From: Pseudocercospora fijiensis CIRAD86
Taxonomy: Eukaryota > Ascomycota > Dothideomycetes > Mycosphaerellales > Mycosphaerellaceae
Direction: 5' to 3'
DNA length: 64,000 nt
NCBI RefSeq assembly: GCF_000340215.1
Contig: NW_006921552.1
Location: 361,074 to 425,073 of the forward strand
The position numbers and the translations under genes were made by a program. The first letter of the stretch is position 1; each line of letters starts with the position of its first letter. Positions 44,911 through 57,222 of the stretch are shown here, piece after piece. The notes under the pieces were generated by a model that was not told the origin of the DNA, searched no databases, and worked only from the letters and a program-made list of their open reading frames with translations.

Positions 44911-45379
44911 AAAAACATTAAAGCAAGAAGGCGTTCGTATTCTAAGTCGTATCTCGACCGCGCCCGCGTCTAGCTAATTAGCTATAACTAGCGATACGGC
45001 CCTCGCTCCGTTAGAACGCGACGGAGCGCTTCCGGTTAAGAAATATACGGGGTACGCATTCTCCTATCCCTTACCCTCCGGTTCTATAAGTAGGGATTTA
45101 CCTATCTTCTTAGCTATACTTTTAGTCTTATATTAAGTATACGAGGTACCCTTTCCCGAAATCTAGCTAACCTGTCTGCCCGATATTAATCAAACATTAT
45201 TAGAACCTAGCTAACTATCTAATTAAATAGCCTTCCTTCGCTATTACGGAAGGCTACTACGAACCTTACCCCGTATCTTATATTACTCCGCCTATCGCCT
45301 AGTAAGGACTTTTACCTTTAATAATAGACCTACCTATAATACTCTTTAGGTTTACTTATCCTACGGTCCGATAGAGGAA

Positions 45380-45446
45380 CAACTTAAAACTTTTAGTATA
45401 TACCTAAAACGCCTAGTTTTAGGTACGTACCTAAAGTTTTAAGTTG
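45380..45446. repeat. Long hairpin built on TTTAGGT..ACCTAAA (unit 1)
   Basis: CAACTTAAAACTTTTAGTA and its near-complement TACCTAAAGTTTTAAGTTG face each other, with CCTAAAACGCCTAGTTTTAGG in the centre; this is a nearly perfect inverted repeat. The counterpart in unit 2 is at 57,155-57,222. Confidence 0.75.
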
Positions 45447-46456
45447 TTTACGGTATCCTTTAATTGCTAGACTTTAGGTTTTACAACGTCTACGGGAAGG
45501 CCGTAGGTAGTATACGAACCTACTTGTACGTACTGCTTTATACGCAAAATATACTACGCTACTATTCCTTGCTCTCTTATATATAAAATATATCGCTAGA
45601 AAGGGGTAGCCCTTTCTAGTATTAGTAGTTTCCGCGAGATAGAACTACTACCTCCTCGAATTCTATACTTATTAGCGCGGCTTATATATAAGCTTTGCCC
45701 TCCGCTATTAACGGAATTAATACGATGCCGCCTAAAGGATAGCGTAAGCTACTCGGTACTAAAGAGGAAGAGCGGAAGAAGAAGGCCGAACGTACCGCGA
45801 GGAAGTTAGCGAGTACGGCTCTACGACGAGCCTAGAAGAAAGTATAGCAAGCCGAGTAAGACCTAGGCGTAGCATCTTCTTCGTCTACGCTGCTACTATA
45901 TCTAGCCGCTATATCGTCTACCTCCTCGGCTACCTAACCTATCCCCTATATTAACCCTCTACTTCGTAGCTAAATAGGCGTAGTAGGTAGTTAAACACTC
46001 TAGAGTTAGTACTATTCGGCTAGTTAGGGACGGCTACTTCTCCTAGTACTACGACTACTACCGCTCTCTTTATAGATAGCGCCGCGTATAAATACTAGAG
46101 ATAGACTATAGCTCCTCGCTATCTATATTAACTAGCTCGAGATCGATAATATTATCGCGATAGTCGATTAATTCGCTAGAGCTAACGCCGCTAGCTCTAC
46201 TCTAAGGGATAGTACTTCTACGTCGCTCGTTTAATAATCGATCGTATAGGCTATCCCTATCTACGACTAGCCTCGGTTAGCTATTCGGCGGGCTCCTCTA
46301 CGTCCCCTTCTCCCTAAAATAGATAGCACTTAACTAGTATACCTATCTAATACTCTCCCTTCGTATATAGGTCCTCTTACCCTACGTAGAATAGTTTACC
46401 GCCCCGCTCCGATAGCTACTAGACCCCCTTCGTCCGCTATAGTACAATCCCTACTA

Positions 46457-46756
46457 GCGCTAGCTTCTATACTAGCGATACCTCCCGCGCTAGCTTCTAT
46501 ACTAGCGATACCTCCCGCGCTAGCTTCTATACTAGCGATACCTCCCGCGCTAGCTTCTATACTAGCGATATCTCCCGCGCTAGCTTCTATACTAGCGATA
46601 CCTCCCTAGCTAGCTTCTATACTAGCGATACCTCCCTAGCTAGCTTCTATACTAGCGATACCTCCCGCGCTAGCTTCTATACTAGCGACGCCTTCCTAGC
46701 TAGCTTCTATACTAGCGACGCCTTCCCCGCTAGCTTCTATACTAGCGACGCCGCCT
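46457..46756 (+). repeat. 30-bp minisatellite, 10 copies (unit 1)
   Basis: GCGCTAGCTTCTATACTAGC plus GATACCTCCC repeats ten times with small changes and encodes Ala-Leu-Ala-Ser-Ile-Leu-Ala-Ile-Pro-Pro in the frame of the large relic. Unit 2 has eleven copies. Confidence 0.92.
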
Positions 46757-47034
46757 AAGCCTAACTCCTAAGAAAGCGTAGCTTATTCTTCCCTATTACT
46801 AGCTTCGAAGTCTACTACTTAACCTGCTTCGCCGACTCCTCGAAGAAGTCTCTCCTTCCCTCCTATTCTAGAGAGCCCCTTATTACCTACGACGCCGCCT
46901 AAGCTAGACTTCTAAGTAAACGTAGCTTATTCTCCCCTATTACTAGCTTCGAAGTCCGCTACTTAACCTACTTCGCCGACTTCTCGAAGAAGTCTCTCCT
47001 TCCCTCCTATTCTAGAGAGCCCCTTATTACCTAC
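46752..47034 (+). repeat. 141-bp tandem duplication (unit 1)
   Basis: Two copies beginning GCCGCCTAAGC at about 46,752 and 46,893. The period equals 47 codons and keeps the frame. Each has TCGAAGAAGTCTCTCCTTCC and CTATTCTAGAGAGCCCC. Confidence 0.85.
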
Positions 47035-50000
47035 TTTAAGAGATAGGACGAATTAACTACTAGCCTCGGTATAGCGTAGTCGACCGATCGTAAGCGCGAG
47101 TATATCTAAGTCTAATTCTAGAGATAGCATTCCTAGCCCTAGCTTAAGGCGAAGCCCGTCTAGATTAAGAGATAGTATTACTAGGTCTAATTTAAGAGAG
47201 AGCTTATAAAGGCCTCGTCCTAGAGCTTAGCTATCGTAGCTATAATGTAAGCTCCTACTATATATTCGGCTAAATCCTAGAGGGCGTAACCCGCGCCCTA
47301 CCTTACTAGAACCCCTACTACCGCTACGACCTACGCTACCGCGAGGTCGGTAGGGTCGAGACGATAATAGCGACGTTACGCTTAAAAGCTCGCGAGTACC
47401 TTTAGTAACTAGTAGTTTAATCTAATCGGATTTAAGTAGTCCTTTAAGTAGCGACGCTAGGGTTAATTCTAACGAGGAACTAGACAACCTACCTATTATA
47501 TCGACCCCTTATAGTCGGATAGTACTTTACTAAGCGCTCGCCGTAGATAGTTACTCTTATAAGTATTCCTAAGACTAGGATACGGACGCGGAAGAAGAGG
47601 AGCCGATACCGCCTAAAGTTATACTCGTAGAATTTGTTACTAAGGGCACTACTACTGCCTTCGCCTAAAGTTAACTTTACTAGCTCCCGGATATACTTAC
47701 GTACGTCGTAGAGTATAGTAAGCTTCCGACGTATATATATAAGTAGCTCCGAGGCGTCGACTAGCGTAGACTCCTCGCCGGGTAGGTTAATAGAATACCT
47801 TCTACGGTCCTATTACTCGAGAAGTCGTGCCTTATATCTACTAATTAGCTATTTTATATTACTCGACACTAGGACATTAACGTACTTCTCCTCCCTATAA
47901 CCTTACTTACGACCTATAGAGCCGGTATTCGGTTATTCTATATGCCTCGCTTTATAAAGACTATTACTTACGAGTAGTATATACTAGTAGGCCGCTCTCC
48001 GATACGACCCGAACGCTATAAGTATATACGGATCGCGACTAGACTCGATGCTTCTAGATTTAATACGTACCTCTTCTTCCCTAACCTTCTACTCCCTAAA
48101 GCGAATCGAAATCGGAAGATCGACCGGTAACGTTACTATTATATAAACAAGCGTAAATAGGCTTACTTTATTAATACTATCCTTATTCCTACGCTTCGCG
48201 ATACTTATCCTTCTCGAGTACTCGTATATTATCCCCTATCCTTCTAGTAAGTATATAATCGCGTATATACTTAATAGAAATAAGGCGTAGAAGGTAACAA
48301 TCGTAACGTTAGTAAAATCTCTTACGATATTATAGATCCGCTACCGGCAAATTAAAACCCTATAGTCGACGTAGCTATACTACGACTATATTGTTTATAG
48401 TAGGGTATCGAACGTCGGTTACGTCGAGACTTAGATATATATTAGCGGCGTATAGAACTAGTTATTATATAGTATAGGACTAAAATCCGTCTAGAGGTAT
48501 AGACTCCCCTAGAGCTTAAAGAACTCCTCGATTAGTCCCTCGAGCGCTAGTTTAACCCTATATATTATAATATAGACCGCGCTTAGTTCGACCTCGCGTA
48601 GGAAGACATCCCTACTAGACTAGTAGTAGAAGACGTAGTAGTATCTCCGCTTATCGCCCTTTACTAGACAGCCTATAGTATTACGAAGACTAGCGGCCTT
48701 AATATCGAGCATCCTTAAGTATACTAGTAGTTCGGTATATAAGAGGCTTATAGTATCCGAGGCAAACTACTCCGTAAGTCCGTAGAGCGGCTTAGTAGTA
48801 TCGGCTTCTTCTAAGGATATAATATATCGAAGGATCTCTTCGCGTCTATTAACCGAACGGTAGAACCTATTTTTAGTTAGTTAATACTACCGCTTCTTAT
48901 ATTCTCCTAGTCTACTATCGACTAGGTAGCTACTATTACTTCCCTTATTGCCTAAGATACTATATTTCGCCGAGCTCGTATCTTAGACACCTTTAAAGCG
49001 GAAATTATATAGGCGTATAATACGCTAGATAGCTACGCCTCGAGTACCGTTCCCTTTAGCGTACGAGGAGAGGTTCGCACTTGCTAGGACCTACTCTATT
49101 AGCCTAATCTACCTATAACTCGCCTAAGCCTAACCGAGGGAGTAGACGGGCGTCGTACTTACTAGCCTTTCTTCGTACTCGAGAGTAAGTACGTCGTCGA
49201 CTTTATACGTTTATAGTTAAACCGCTAGCTCTTTGTAATATATATAGTCCTTTCGTAAAAGTCCGTTAACGTAGGCGTAAATACCGCCTAACTCGATCGT
49301 ATAACCTGCGCTATTAAGGAAGCCTCTACGTCGGTAATACTTAATATACTATTCGACTTACTAACTATAACCTATAATAGTAGTTCCTTTAGTATAAAGT
49401 ATAGACTCTCTCGTAATCGTTACGACTAGTTAGGCGCGGGCGATAGAGAGTAAGAAGGAAGTCGTCGGGGTTTAAATATTATAGTAAGCCTCCGTACTAT
49501 ATACGCCGCCTAGCTCCTAGCCGATCTCTTTAACTAGGTTTAACTACGCTTCTATACTGCCGCGCTCTAGTAGACCGCCTATGCTACCGACTTCCTCCGT
49601 AGCTAGCTCTAAGCTACTAGTTCGGGAAGGCTAGAGTAAGCTTTCTATAGCTATATAAAGAAGACGATCGACTAACTCGTTACTACCTACTAAATGTATC
49701 GAGTAGCATATAGGGAGCGTAAGGATAACGATTCGGAAGAGGATAACAACTCGGATTAGTACGTAGGCATCGTTAAACAGGCGCTTTAGCGATTAAGCTA
49801 GGTATATAGATACCGCTATACTAGCTATATACTCTATATACTCTTAAAGCCCGATAAGCGTCTAGGGGATTAGGTATAGTTACGCTACTTCTTCTTAAAG
49901 GAAGTTACCGATAAAGAGAGAGCCGGTCTCTATAGCTTTTCGTACGACCTCGTATATCGGATAATAGGTAGAAGACCTAATATTATCGTCGCCCGGGGCG

Positions 50001-50600
50001 GTAGTAGTAACGCTATAAAAGGCGGCTTTACCTTATTTACCGCTATCTAGCAAACCCGCCTTTAGCTACTCTTTAACTAGGACGACGGTTTTCGCCGCAA
50101 TAGCTAGGAACGCCGACTATAGCGTAGGTAGGCGAGGTACTATTTCGACGTACTCGCCTTACTTAGTCGGGATTACCTAAATATTATATAACAGTTTAAG
50201 CGTAGTATAGGGCGTTATATAATAAATTAGATACGCATCCTCCTAGTATACGATAAAAGCAAAATCTATTAAGCCGTTCGATAGAAGAAAATACCTAGTA
50301 CTACTAGTTAATACTAGGTAAAGTAGGTAGCTACCGTCCTAGTTAGCGCGAGTAACCTTATCTAGAATAGTACTATCCTATAGCATTAGTCGCTCGTTAG
50401 TACCGTAAACAAGAAGAACTAACTTTATATAATATACCGCTATACTCCTAATCTGCTTTATAATTAAAGATAGTAGAGGATTAGCGAAGATCTTATTAAC
50501 TGCTTTATAGCGATACGATAGATTTAGCGACTAAGAGGGCTAGATAATAGTAACTTTGCGTCTACCGACGACGACGATAACGACGAGTAGATTCTATCGC

Positions 50601-51515
50601 GAAATAGTAAGGTAAGGCTAGCCGAATACTAAGCATAGCTACCGCTTAATACGGCTACTAGATAGCGCTAATAATAGCAAAAACTTTAGGCGTACGCCTA
50701 AAACCGTAGTTATATAATAAGTGTATATAAATAAAGAAACTTTAGGTGCGCATCTATTTAATACGTAGAATAGGTATATACCTAAAGTTCCTTTATTTGC
50801 GTATAGTCTCTATAACATTTAATCGTATAGTTAAATAAGTAGATATAGGCCGGTTAACTAAGTAGATAGCGCTTAAATAAGATTAAATAGCGAGCGACTA
50901 GCGTAGCACTAAATAAACAGATAGCCTATTATATATAATAGCGTATAATCTAGGTTTATTGCTTTATCGACTTTACTAGACTAGCGTCGAGAATAGTAGG
51001 ATTCTATTACACTATTATTGTTCTATATACTTAGAATAACAAAATTGCTATATAGTACTAACCTCTCTTTATTCGGAAGCTATACTATGCTATTAGAGAT
51101 AGAGCCTCGTAGTATAGGTAGAAATCTCGACCTATAAAGTCGGAAATTAGTATCTCGGAAGAGGCGTTCTCTACTACTATATATAGCGATCTATATTTAC
51201 TCGGAGCTATAAAACACCGCTAGATATTCTATTATACTATCTACTTAATATATAGATTACTATAGCTCTTAACCCTTATATACTATAGGGTTATCGAGGA
51301 CGATAACGAGGTAGACTAACTTTACTTAATAGGCCCTAAATTCTTTATATAGTTAACTACTTAAGTAACGAAATTATTACGTAGTTATATAAGCTAGAAG
51401 GACTATAATTGATTAAATAAAGACGTTGTTACTTATTTATATGCTTATATAATTATTTATATAATTTAATATTACGGAGACTGTTTCTATAATCGTAGTA
51501 TTATATACCTAATCT
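50601..51515. other. Spacer with TTTAGG palindromes (unit 1)
   Basis: No confident gene. It holds the perfect 18-bp palindrome TTTAGGCGTACGCCTAAA near 50,686 and the 54-bp mini-element at 50,737-50,790. Traces of frame (for example LGAIKH-like reading near 51,205) are unresolved. Confidence 0.45.
50737..50790 (-). repeat. 54-bp palindromic mini-element
   Basis: AAACTTTAGGTGCGCATCTA...TAGGTATATACCTAAAGTT; inverse orientation of the copies at 54,061-54,114 and 54,165-54,218; same site in unit 2 at 62,542-62,595. Confidence 0.7.
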
Positions 51516-51519
51516 AAGA

Positions 51520-53110
51520 ATATTACCTTTAAGTAGCGTCGGGTTCTCTTCCTCTATCGATAGTTTATATAGAGTAGCCGTACCCTCTTCTATTACTAGT
51601 AGCTCGCGTTCCTTCGCTATACTTAGTCGCTATAGTACGACGAGCGTAATATCGTTATCGTACGCCTCCTTCCCCTCTAGAAGTTCGATTAGAGTTATAT
51701 CTACTATATCGTTCGCTAAGTAGGCGATGCTATAGCGCTACTAATATATAATCGTTCCTAAGACTTTAACGTTACCTTTAAGGTTAAATGCCCCGATTCC
51801 GATCTCGTACTCTATCTCGCTATATAGCAGTTTAAGGTTATAGCGAAGTGCCTTAATATCCGCTATCGTAACGTTAAAGTCCGGTAGATAGTAATAAACT
51901 AAGAAGCGATACTATATCGATAGCTAAGTTTTCTTATCGAGTCTATACCGAGTATAACGCTTAAGGCTAAATATACCTTTATTCTTATTACCTAGATCGG
52001 TAACAATCTAATATAAATACTAGTACTTCCTACAATCCGGCGACCGTAGCTACGCCGCGCGAGAAACTAGAATATTATATATAAAACCGCCGTATACGAG
52101 TACGACCGATATTAAGTAAAATCTAGTATATACCGCTAATCTATCCGCACTTTGCTATGCGTCTTTTAACTACCGCCGATCCTTATCTCGTATATCCTAG
52201 AGTCTAGAACGTAAGGTCTATATAAACCGGAAATATACGAGGGCGACGTCGTAGAGTCGTAGAGGTACTAACGCCGAGCTACGATACCCGAAGAATGTAT
52301 TATAATAACTTAAGTAGAGGTTGTCTACTAGGTGCTTAACGAATAGTAATTAGTCGTATATAGATCGCGACTACTATCTTAGTATACTCTCTAAGCTTAA
52401 GTTAATATATTCGTCGAGCCTCTTTTAACTACGTTCTCTATCGTATAAGTAAAGGTTATTCCCGAGACTATATAGCGGTCTAAATACGGCTAACAATTGT
52501 GCTATCGTACTAGGCCTACTATTATTATAGCTACTCGTATTAATTAATACCTTATAAGACGTCTCTTATAGTATATTCTCGGGCGTCGGCGCTAGCCGCT
52601 AAGGACAATAAGGTAGTAAGCAACTACCCTATATAATCGAGAGTATACGGATATATATCGTTAAACTCCGTACCGGTAATAACGAGAAGTAGCGTTTACG
52701 CTTCTTAATAGGTAAAGGAGGATCCGACTTCGTCTTAATTACGACCTCGCTAAACCGGAGACTAGGCCGCATACTCGCTATTACTATCCGAACCGCTTCG
52801 TTGCCGTAGTTAGTAAGTATAGGCATATATAATAAGGGTCGCAATTCGGGACTACTATTAATATAGAGAGCGACTAGGACCGCCGTATATATCTAATCCT
52901 ACGCGATAGTTCGAGTCTAACTATCGATACTAAACCCTACCGGCTAGCGCTTATATTGTATCTACTACTCCCTATCTATACTATAGTTATAAGCAACCTA
53001 GACTTTATAGTCTCTATACCTAACGTTTACTAGGTAGCGTAGGATTGAATCCTTTAGCTCGATCGATAGTTCGGAGAATAATATCCTCGCCTTAATTAGA
53101 TAGTAGTATA
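51520..53110 (-). pseudogene. Unidentified minus-strand protein relic (unit 1)
   Basis: A minus-strand frame with only TAG and TAA stops, including the uninterrupted 71-codon stretch at 52,629-52,844 (MPILTNYGNEAVRIVIASMR). Further on it reads ERS.KRLDEYINLSLESIL near 52,400 and YSIAYLANDIVDITLIELL near 51,690. It is present again in unit 2. It looks like a soluble protein of about 500 residues. I do not recognise the family. Confidence 0.5.
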
Positions 53111-53139
53111 AGGTTGTTATAGTAAGCAGTAATAATAAG

Positions 53140-53500
53140 CGTTTAATAGAACTTTAGGTACGTACCTAAAATTTCCTTACGTTATACCTTATATAACCTT
53201 ATATAACCTTATAGGCTATTACCTAATACTAGTACGGATAAGCGTTAAAAGCAAATATCGCTATTAGACGTAGGATATGCCGCTAGCGGTAAACACGTAG
53301 TCCGTACGTAATACAACTTTTCTTCTTTTACAAACCTGCTCCCTCTTCTTAACTTAAACATTAATATTAACCTTCTATAGTATTTACTATTACTAGTACT
53401 AGAATAGGTGCATACCTAAAGTTTCTTTAAAAATACTAATAGTTAAACTATTTTCGAAAGAAACATATTACTATAATCGCGAAAAAACTATAGCTATAAG
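53140..53500. repeat. Spacer with TTTAGG palindromes
   Basis: TTTAGGTACGTACCTAAA, a perfect 18-bp palindrome, at about 53,154-53,171, and a half-copy near 53,408-53,425. A short tandem TATATAACCT stretch lies at 53,191-53,211. No gene. Confidence 0.6.
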
Positions 53501-54060
53501 TTCCCTACTTATCCCTAGCGCGCGTAAGCGTAAATTAGGCACTAGTCCGCTAAGCGACCCGCCCTAAACCCCGACGTCTACTACTAAGAAGTAGTATACC
53601 CTACTACTTAGCCTCGGCGATCCTTCCCCGAAAGAATCGCTAGCAAAGAAGGCTAAGACCGCTAATACGCCTAAGAAGTTAACTAAAGCTAAGTAGGATA
53701 AGACTATCGGTATAGAGATAGACTAAGATAAGCTTAATCTAGCTAAGTAGAGGTTTAAGGAAGGTCGCGTTAATAGCTTTAAGGCTATTATAGATAAGAC
53801 CCGCAGCGTAGCAACGGCCCTATCCTATAGTTAAGGTATCTATATAGCCGCCTACTCCTCTAGATCTATTAAGAACGAGACTACTATAGGAGCTATAGAG
53901 ATCCTAGTCGGCGACTAGTTCGTACGTATAATAACGAAGCTCGAGCTAGCGTTTAAGTATTTCTACTTATATCGCGTCGTAAGTATAATAGGCCTAAGTA
54001 TACCCCCTTTTTTTTATTCTTTTTTTCCTTTACCGTTATATCGATTCTACTTAAAAGATA

Positions 54061-54114
54061 AAACTTTAGGTATATACCTATTCTACGCGTTAAATAGGTG
54101 CGTACCTAAAGTTT
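54061..54114 (+). repeat. 54-bp palindromic mini-element
   Basis: AAACTTTAGGTATATACCTA...TAGGTGCGTACCTAAAGTTT, an inverted repeat; near-identical copy 104 bp downstream. Confidence 0.8.
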
Positions 54115-54164
54115 CTTTAAAACACTACGATTTAGGTATATGCCTTAAGTTAACTCTAAAGATA

Positions 54165-54218
54165 AAACTTTAGGTATATACCTATTCTACGTATTAAATA
54201 GATACGTACCTAAAGTTT
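54165..54218 (+). repeat. 54-bp palindromic mini-element
   Basis: Second copy of the element at 54,061-54,114, preceded by the same GATAA and followed by the same CTT. Confidence 0.8.
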
Positions 54219-54607
54219 CTTCGAAGGTTTATAATTTAGGTATACGCCTAAAGTTTCTATATTCTTAATTCTCCTCTTTAGAATAGTACTAAGTTATTAT
54301 AGCGAATATTTAGTAAATACGAGAGCGCGTCGGCTAAGTACGCTAGACCTCTAGTAGGCATTCGCCGTAAGGCTAGACCGACTAAGCGTAAGGGCAAACA
54401 GCCCGTTTTATTAGAATACGTTAGCGATAGCGAAGACGCCTAAGGTTTAGACGATATAGTAGAGTAAGACCCTAATAACGACGTCGATAAAATAGATATC
54501 GACGAGAAAGATAATAGTAACTAGTAGAGCTACCGACTCTAGCTTACGCCGAATAAGATCCTTAGAACTATCTCTAGCTTTACTAAAGGCTAGATTAAGG
54601 TTAAGAG

Positions 54608-54663
54608 TTAGGGTTAGGGTTAGGGTTTAGGATACTATAGGGCACTTTAGGGTTAGGGTTAGG
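54608..54663 (+). repeat. Interstitial telomere-like repeats at the unit junction
   Basis: Three TTAGGG units plus TTTAGG at 54,608-54,631, then 15 bases, then TTAGGGTTAGGGTTAGG at 54,647-54,663. The first block is absent before unit 1, so it marks the junction between array units. Confidence 0.88.
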
Positions 54664-54691
54664 CGTATAGCGGGCGTATAGTAGGGCGCCG

Positions 54692-56615
54692 GCGTCGGGC
54701 TAATTAGCTATAACTAGCGATACGGCAAGGGCCGCGGGCTAATTAGCTATAACTAGCGATAGGAACGCTCGCCCTCGCGCGCGACGTCGACGAGCTCTAT
54801 TTACTATTTAACGCCTCCCTTATAGAACTATTCTCTATTTATTCGATATTATAATATCGAAGGTATAAAAGAATATATTCTTACGCCTACTCGTAGGCCG
54901 CCTACGTATATTACGAGCTAAATAAGAAGGCGGTCGCATTCTTAGTCGTATCTCGACTACGCCCGCGTCGGGCTAGTTAGCTATAACTAGCGATATAGTA
55001 AGGGCCGCGGGCTAATTAGCTATAACTAGCGATAGGAATGCTCGCCCTCGCGCGCGACGTCGACTAGCTCTATTTACTATTTATCGCCTCCCTTATAGAA
55101 CTATTCTCTATTTATTCGATATTATAATATCGAAGGTATAAAAGAATATATTCTTACGCTTACTCGTAGGCCGCCTACGTATATTACGAGCTAAATAAGA
55201 AGGCGGTCGCATTCTTAGTCGTATCTCGACTACGCCCGCGTTAGGCTAATTAGCTATAACTAGCGATATAGTAAGGGCTGCGGGCTAATTAGCTATAACT
55301 AGCGATAGGAACGCTCGCCCTTACGCGCGACGTCGACTAGCCCTATTTACTATTTATCGCCTCCCTTATAGAACTATTCTCTTAGAGTACTCTCTACGAG
55401 CTATACCGCGAAGATGCCCTCCGCGGCCTTCGCGAAGTAGTCTTAATAACTCGCTATACTCTATATACCGCTAAGGACGTATTTAATAGTAAAGTCGGTA
55501 TCTATACTAAGGTAAGTCTCGCCTTTACCTCTTTAACGCGCCGCCCGTTATATACTAACCTAAGTAGATTTATATCTGCGGCGCGACTTTGTCTATACGT
55601 AGCTTCGCTATCCGCGTTACTTTTAGTCTCCTCCGTACTAGTAAGAAAGTTCTATAGGAATTGCGAAGATACCCTCCGCGGCCTTCGCGAAGTAGTCTTA
55701 ATAACTCGCTATACTCTATATACCGCTAAGAACGCATTTAATAGCAAAGTCGGCATCTATATAAAGGTTAGTCTCGCCTTTACCCCTTTAACGCGCCGCC
55801 TGTTATATACTAACCTAAGTAGGTTTATATCTACGGCGCGACTTTGTCTATACGTAGCTTCGCCGTCCGCGTTACTTTTAGTCTCCTCTATACTAGTAAG
55901 AAAGTTCTATAGGAACAGTTAAAGCGCCTTATTGCCGGTAGCTTAGTCGTTCTTATACTAATAAATAATAAGTTCGTATCTCGCGCTATTATCGCTACTA
56001 TTACCGCTCGACTACTAGAGGGACTTTAGTAGAATCTACCTAAGCTTAATCTCGCCTTTATCCGTCCCGAGGAGTTAGAGCTAGATCCTACTATAGAATA
56101 TCTTATAGTAGAGGACCGTAGCGGACTTTTCGAAGCTAATCGGTATACCTTGCTTAGCCTTTAGTATATAATATACGAGGGTTTCCCCTTATTAGAGCAC
56201 CTCGTTAGTATATAGCCTTACATTTCGGCGCCTAAGTATTTTAAAGCATAGCCGAAGCGAGATCTAAGCTCTGTCCTAGTTAATAACTCTAACGAGAGCT
56301 TCGAGAATGTTAATATAGTTAAGTACTAGCCTTCTAAGCCTAATAGTGCTCTAGACGCCTCCTAACTAGAAGCGCTTTATCGTATTCTAACGGCGCGTCT
56401 TGCTATTATTTAAGGCCTACCCGGTACTAGTAAGACCTATATCTCTATATAAGCTATTAAAGTAATGCTCGAGAACTAGAATAAGGGAGATCTACTAATA
56501 ATTATCGCTTATTAGACTAACTACGCTATCGACTAGTTTTTACGTTATATCGCTATATTCGAGGAAGAATTTGCACGTCTCGGTAGTTATAGTAAGGATA
56601 AGGATATCGTTAAGC
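54692..56615 (+). pseudogene. NFX1/ZNFX1-type SF1 helicase relic, unit 2, truncated
   Basis: Same structure as the unit 1 relic: 273-bp repeats start at 54,692, 54,965 and 55,238; 255-bp copies start at 55,408 and 55,663; the helicase core follows. Walker A reads GLPGTSKTY at 56,414-56,440, one Gly better preserved than in unit 1. Motif Ia now reads IIIAY.TNYAID. It is cut at the same point by the 41-bp hairpin repeat, so truncation predates the unit duplication. Confidence 0.87.
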
Positions 56616-56687
56616 CGCTTCGTTAGGATACGACGAAGCGCTTCTAGTTAGTAAGCCGCTTCGCTAGGATACGACGAAGCGCTTAAG
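56612..56687 (+). repeat. 41-bp tandem repeat with hairpin, two copies (unit 2)
   Basis: Two copies where unit 1 has three; this accounts for the drop in offset between units from 11,816 to 11,775 downstream. Confidence 0.85.
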
Positions 56688-57154
56688 AAATATTAAAGTA
56701 AGAAGGCGTTCGTATTCTAAGTCGTATCTCGACCGCGCCCGCGTCTAGCTAATTAGCTATAACTAGCGATATAGCCCTCGCTTCGTTAGAACGCGACGGA
56801 GCGCTTCCGGTTAAGAAATATATAGGGTACGTATTCCCCTATCCCTTACCCTCCGGTTCCGTAAGTAGGGATTTACCTATCTTCTTAGCTATACTTTTAG
56901 TTTTATATTAAGTATACGAGGTACTCTTTCCCGAAATCTAGCTAACCTATCTGCCTAACATTAATTAAATATTATTAGAACCTAGCTAACTATCTAATTA
57001 AATAGCCTTCCTTCGCTATTACGGAAGGCTACTACGAACCTTACCCCGTATCTCGTATTACTCCGCCTGTCGCCTAGTAAGGACTTTTACCTTTAATAAT
57101 AGACCTACTAGTAATACTCTTTAGGTTTACTTATCCTACGGTCCGATAGAGGAA

Positions 57155-57222
57155 TAACTTAAAACTTTTAGTACGTACCTAAAACGCCTAGTTTTAGGTG
57201 CGTACCTAAAGTTTTAAGTTGT
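57155..57222. repeat. Long hairpin built on TTTAGGT..ACCTAAA (unit 2)
   Basis: Counterpart of 45,380-45,446; the central arms read TTTTAGTACGTACCTAAAA and TTTTAGGTGCGTACCTAAAG. Confidence 0.75.

Larger units (their letters stand above)
45725..50600 (+). pseudogene. Very large unknown protein relic with decapeptide repeats (unit 1)
   Basis: From the ATG at 45,725 one frame interrupted only by TAG and TAA starts MPPKG.RKLLGTKEEERKKK, a basic, coiled-coil-like N-terminus. It then runs through a Ser/Pro/Ala-rich region with ten copies of ALASILAIPP and a duplicated 47-residue block. Later parts, in frames that may change, read SVERLSSIGFF near 48,785 and PFFVLESKYVVDFIRL.LNR near 49,160-49,220. 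I see no catalytic motif I can name. The relic is present in both array units, so it belongs to the repeat unit. Total length would exceed 1,500 residues if a single gene. Confidence 0.5.
53510..54600 (+). pseudogene. Small lysine-rich protein relic, possibly two exons
   Basis: The first coding block (53,510-54,010) reads SARKRKLGTSPLSDPP and PKESLAKKAKTANTPKKLTK, then a segment RFKEGRVNSFKAIIDKTR. A second block (54,270-54,600) reads KARPTKRKGKQPVLLEYVSD and an acidic stretch. Between them lie two 54-bp palindromic mini-elements in what may be an intron. It is basic and probably DNA- or RNA-associated; the family is unknown. It ends next to TTAGGG repeats. Confidence 0.45.
42811..54626 (+). 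repeat. Subtelomere-like tandem array, unit 1 (11.8 kb)
   Basis: 42,811-52,180 matches 54,627-63,980 in the same orientation along its whole length, so the units repeat head to tail with a period of 11,816 bp. The unit starts with TTAGGG repeats and carries, in order, a helicase relic, a very large unknown frame, a minus-strand unknown frame and a small basic frame. Where the unit ends on the right is defined only by the start of unit 2. Confidence 0.85.

Noticed and set aside
51520..53110. Minus-strand unknown gene as a DUF3723- or DUF3435-type protein
   Set aside because: The resemblance was only a general feel for fungal accessory proteins; no specific motif supported it.
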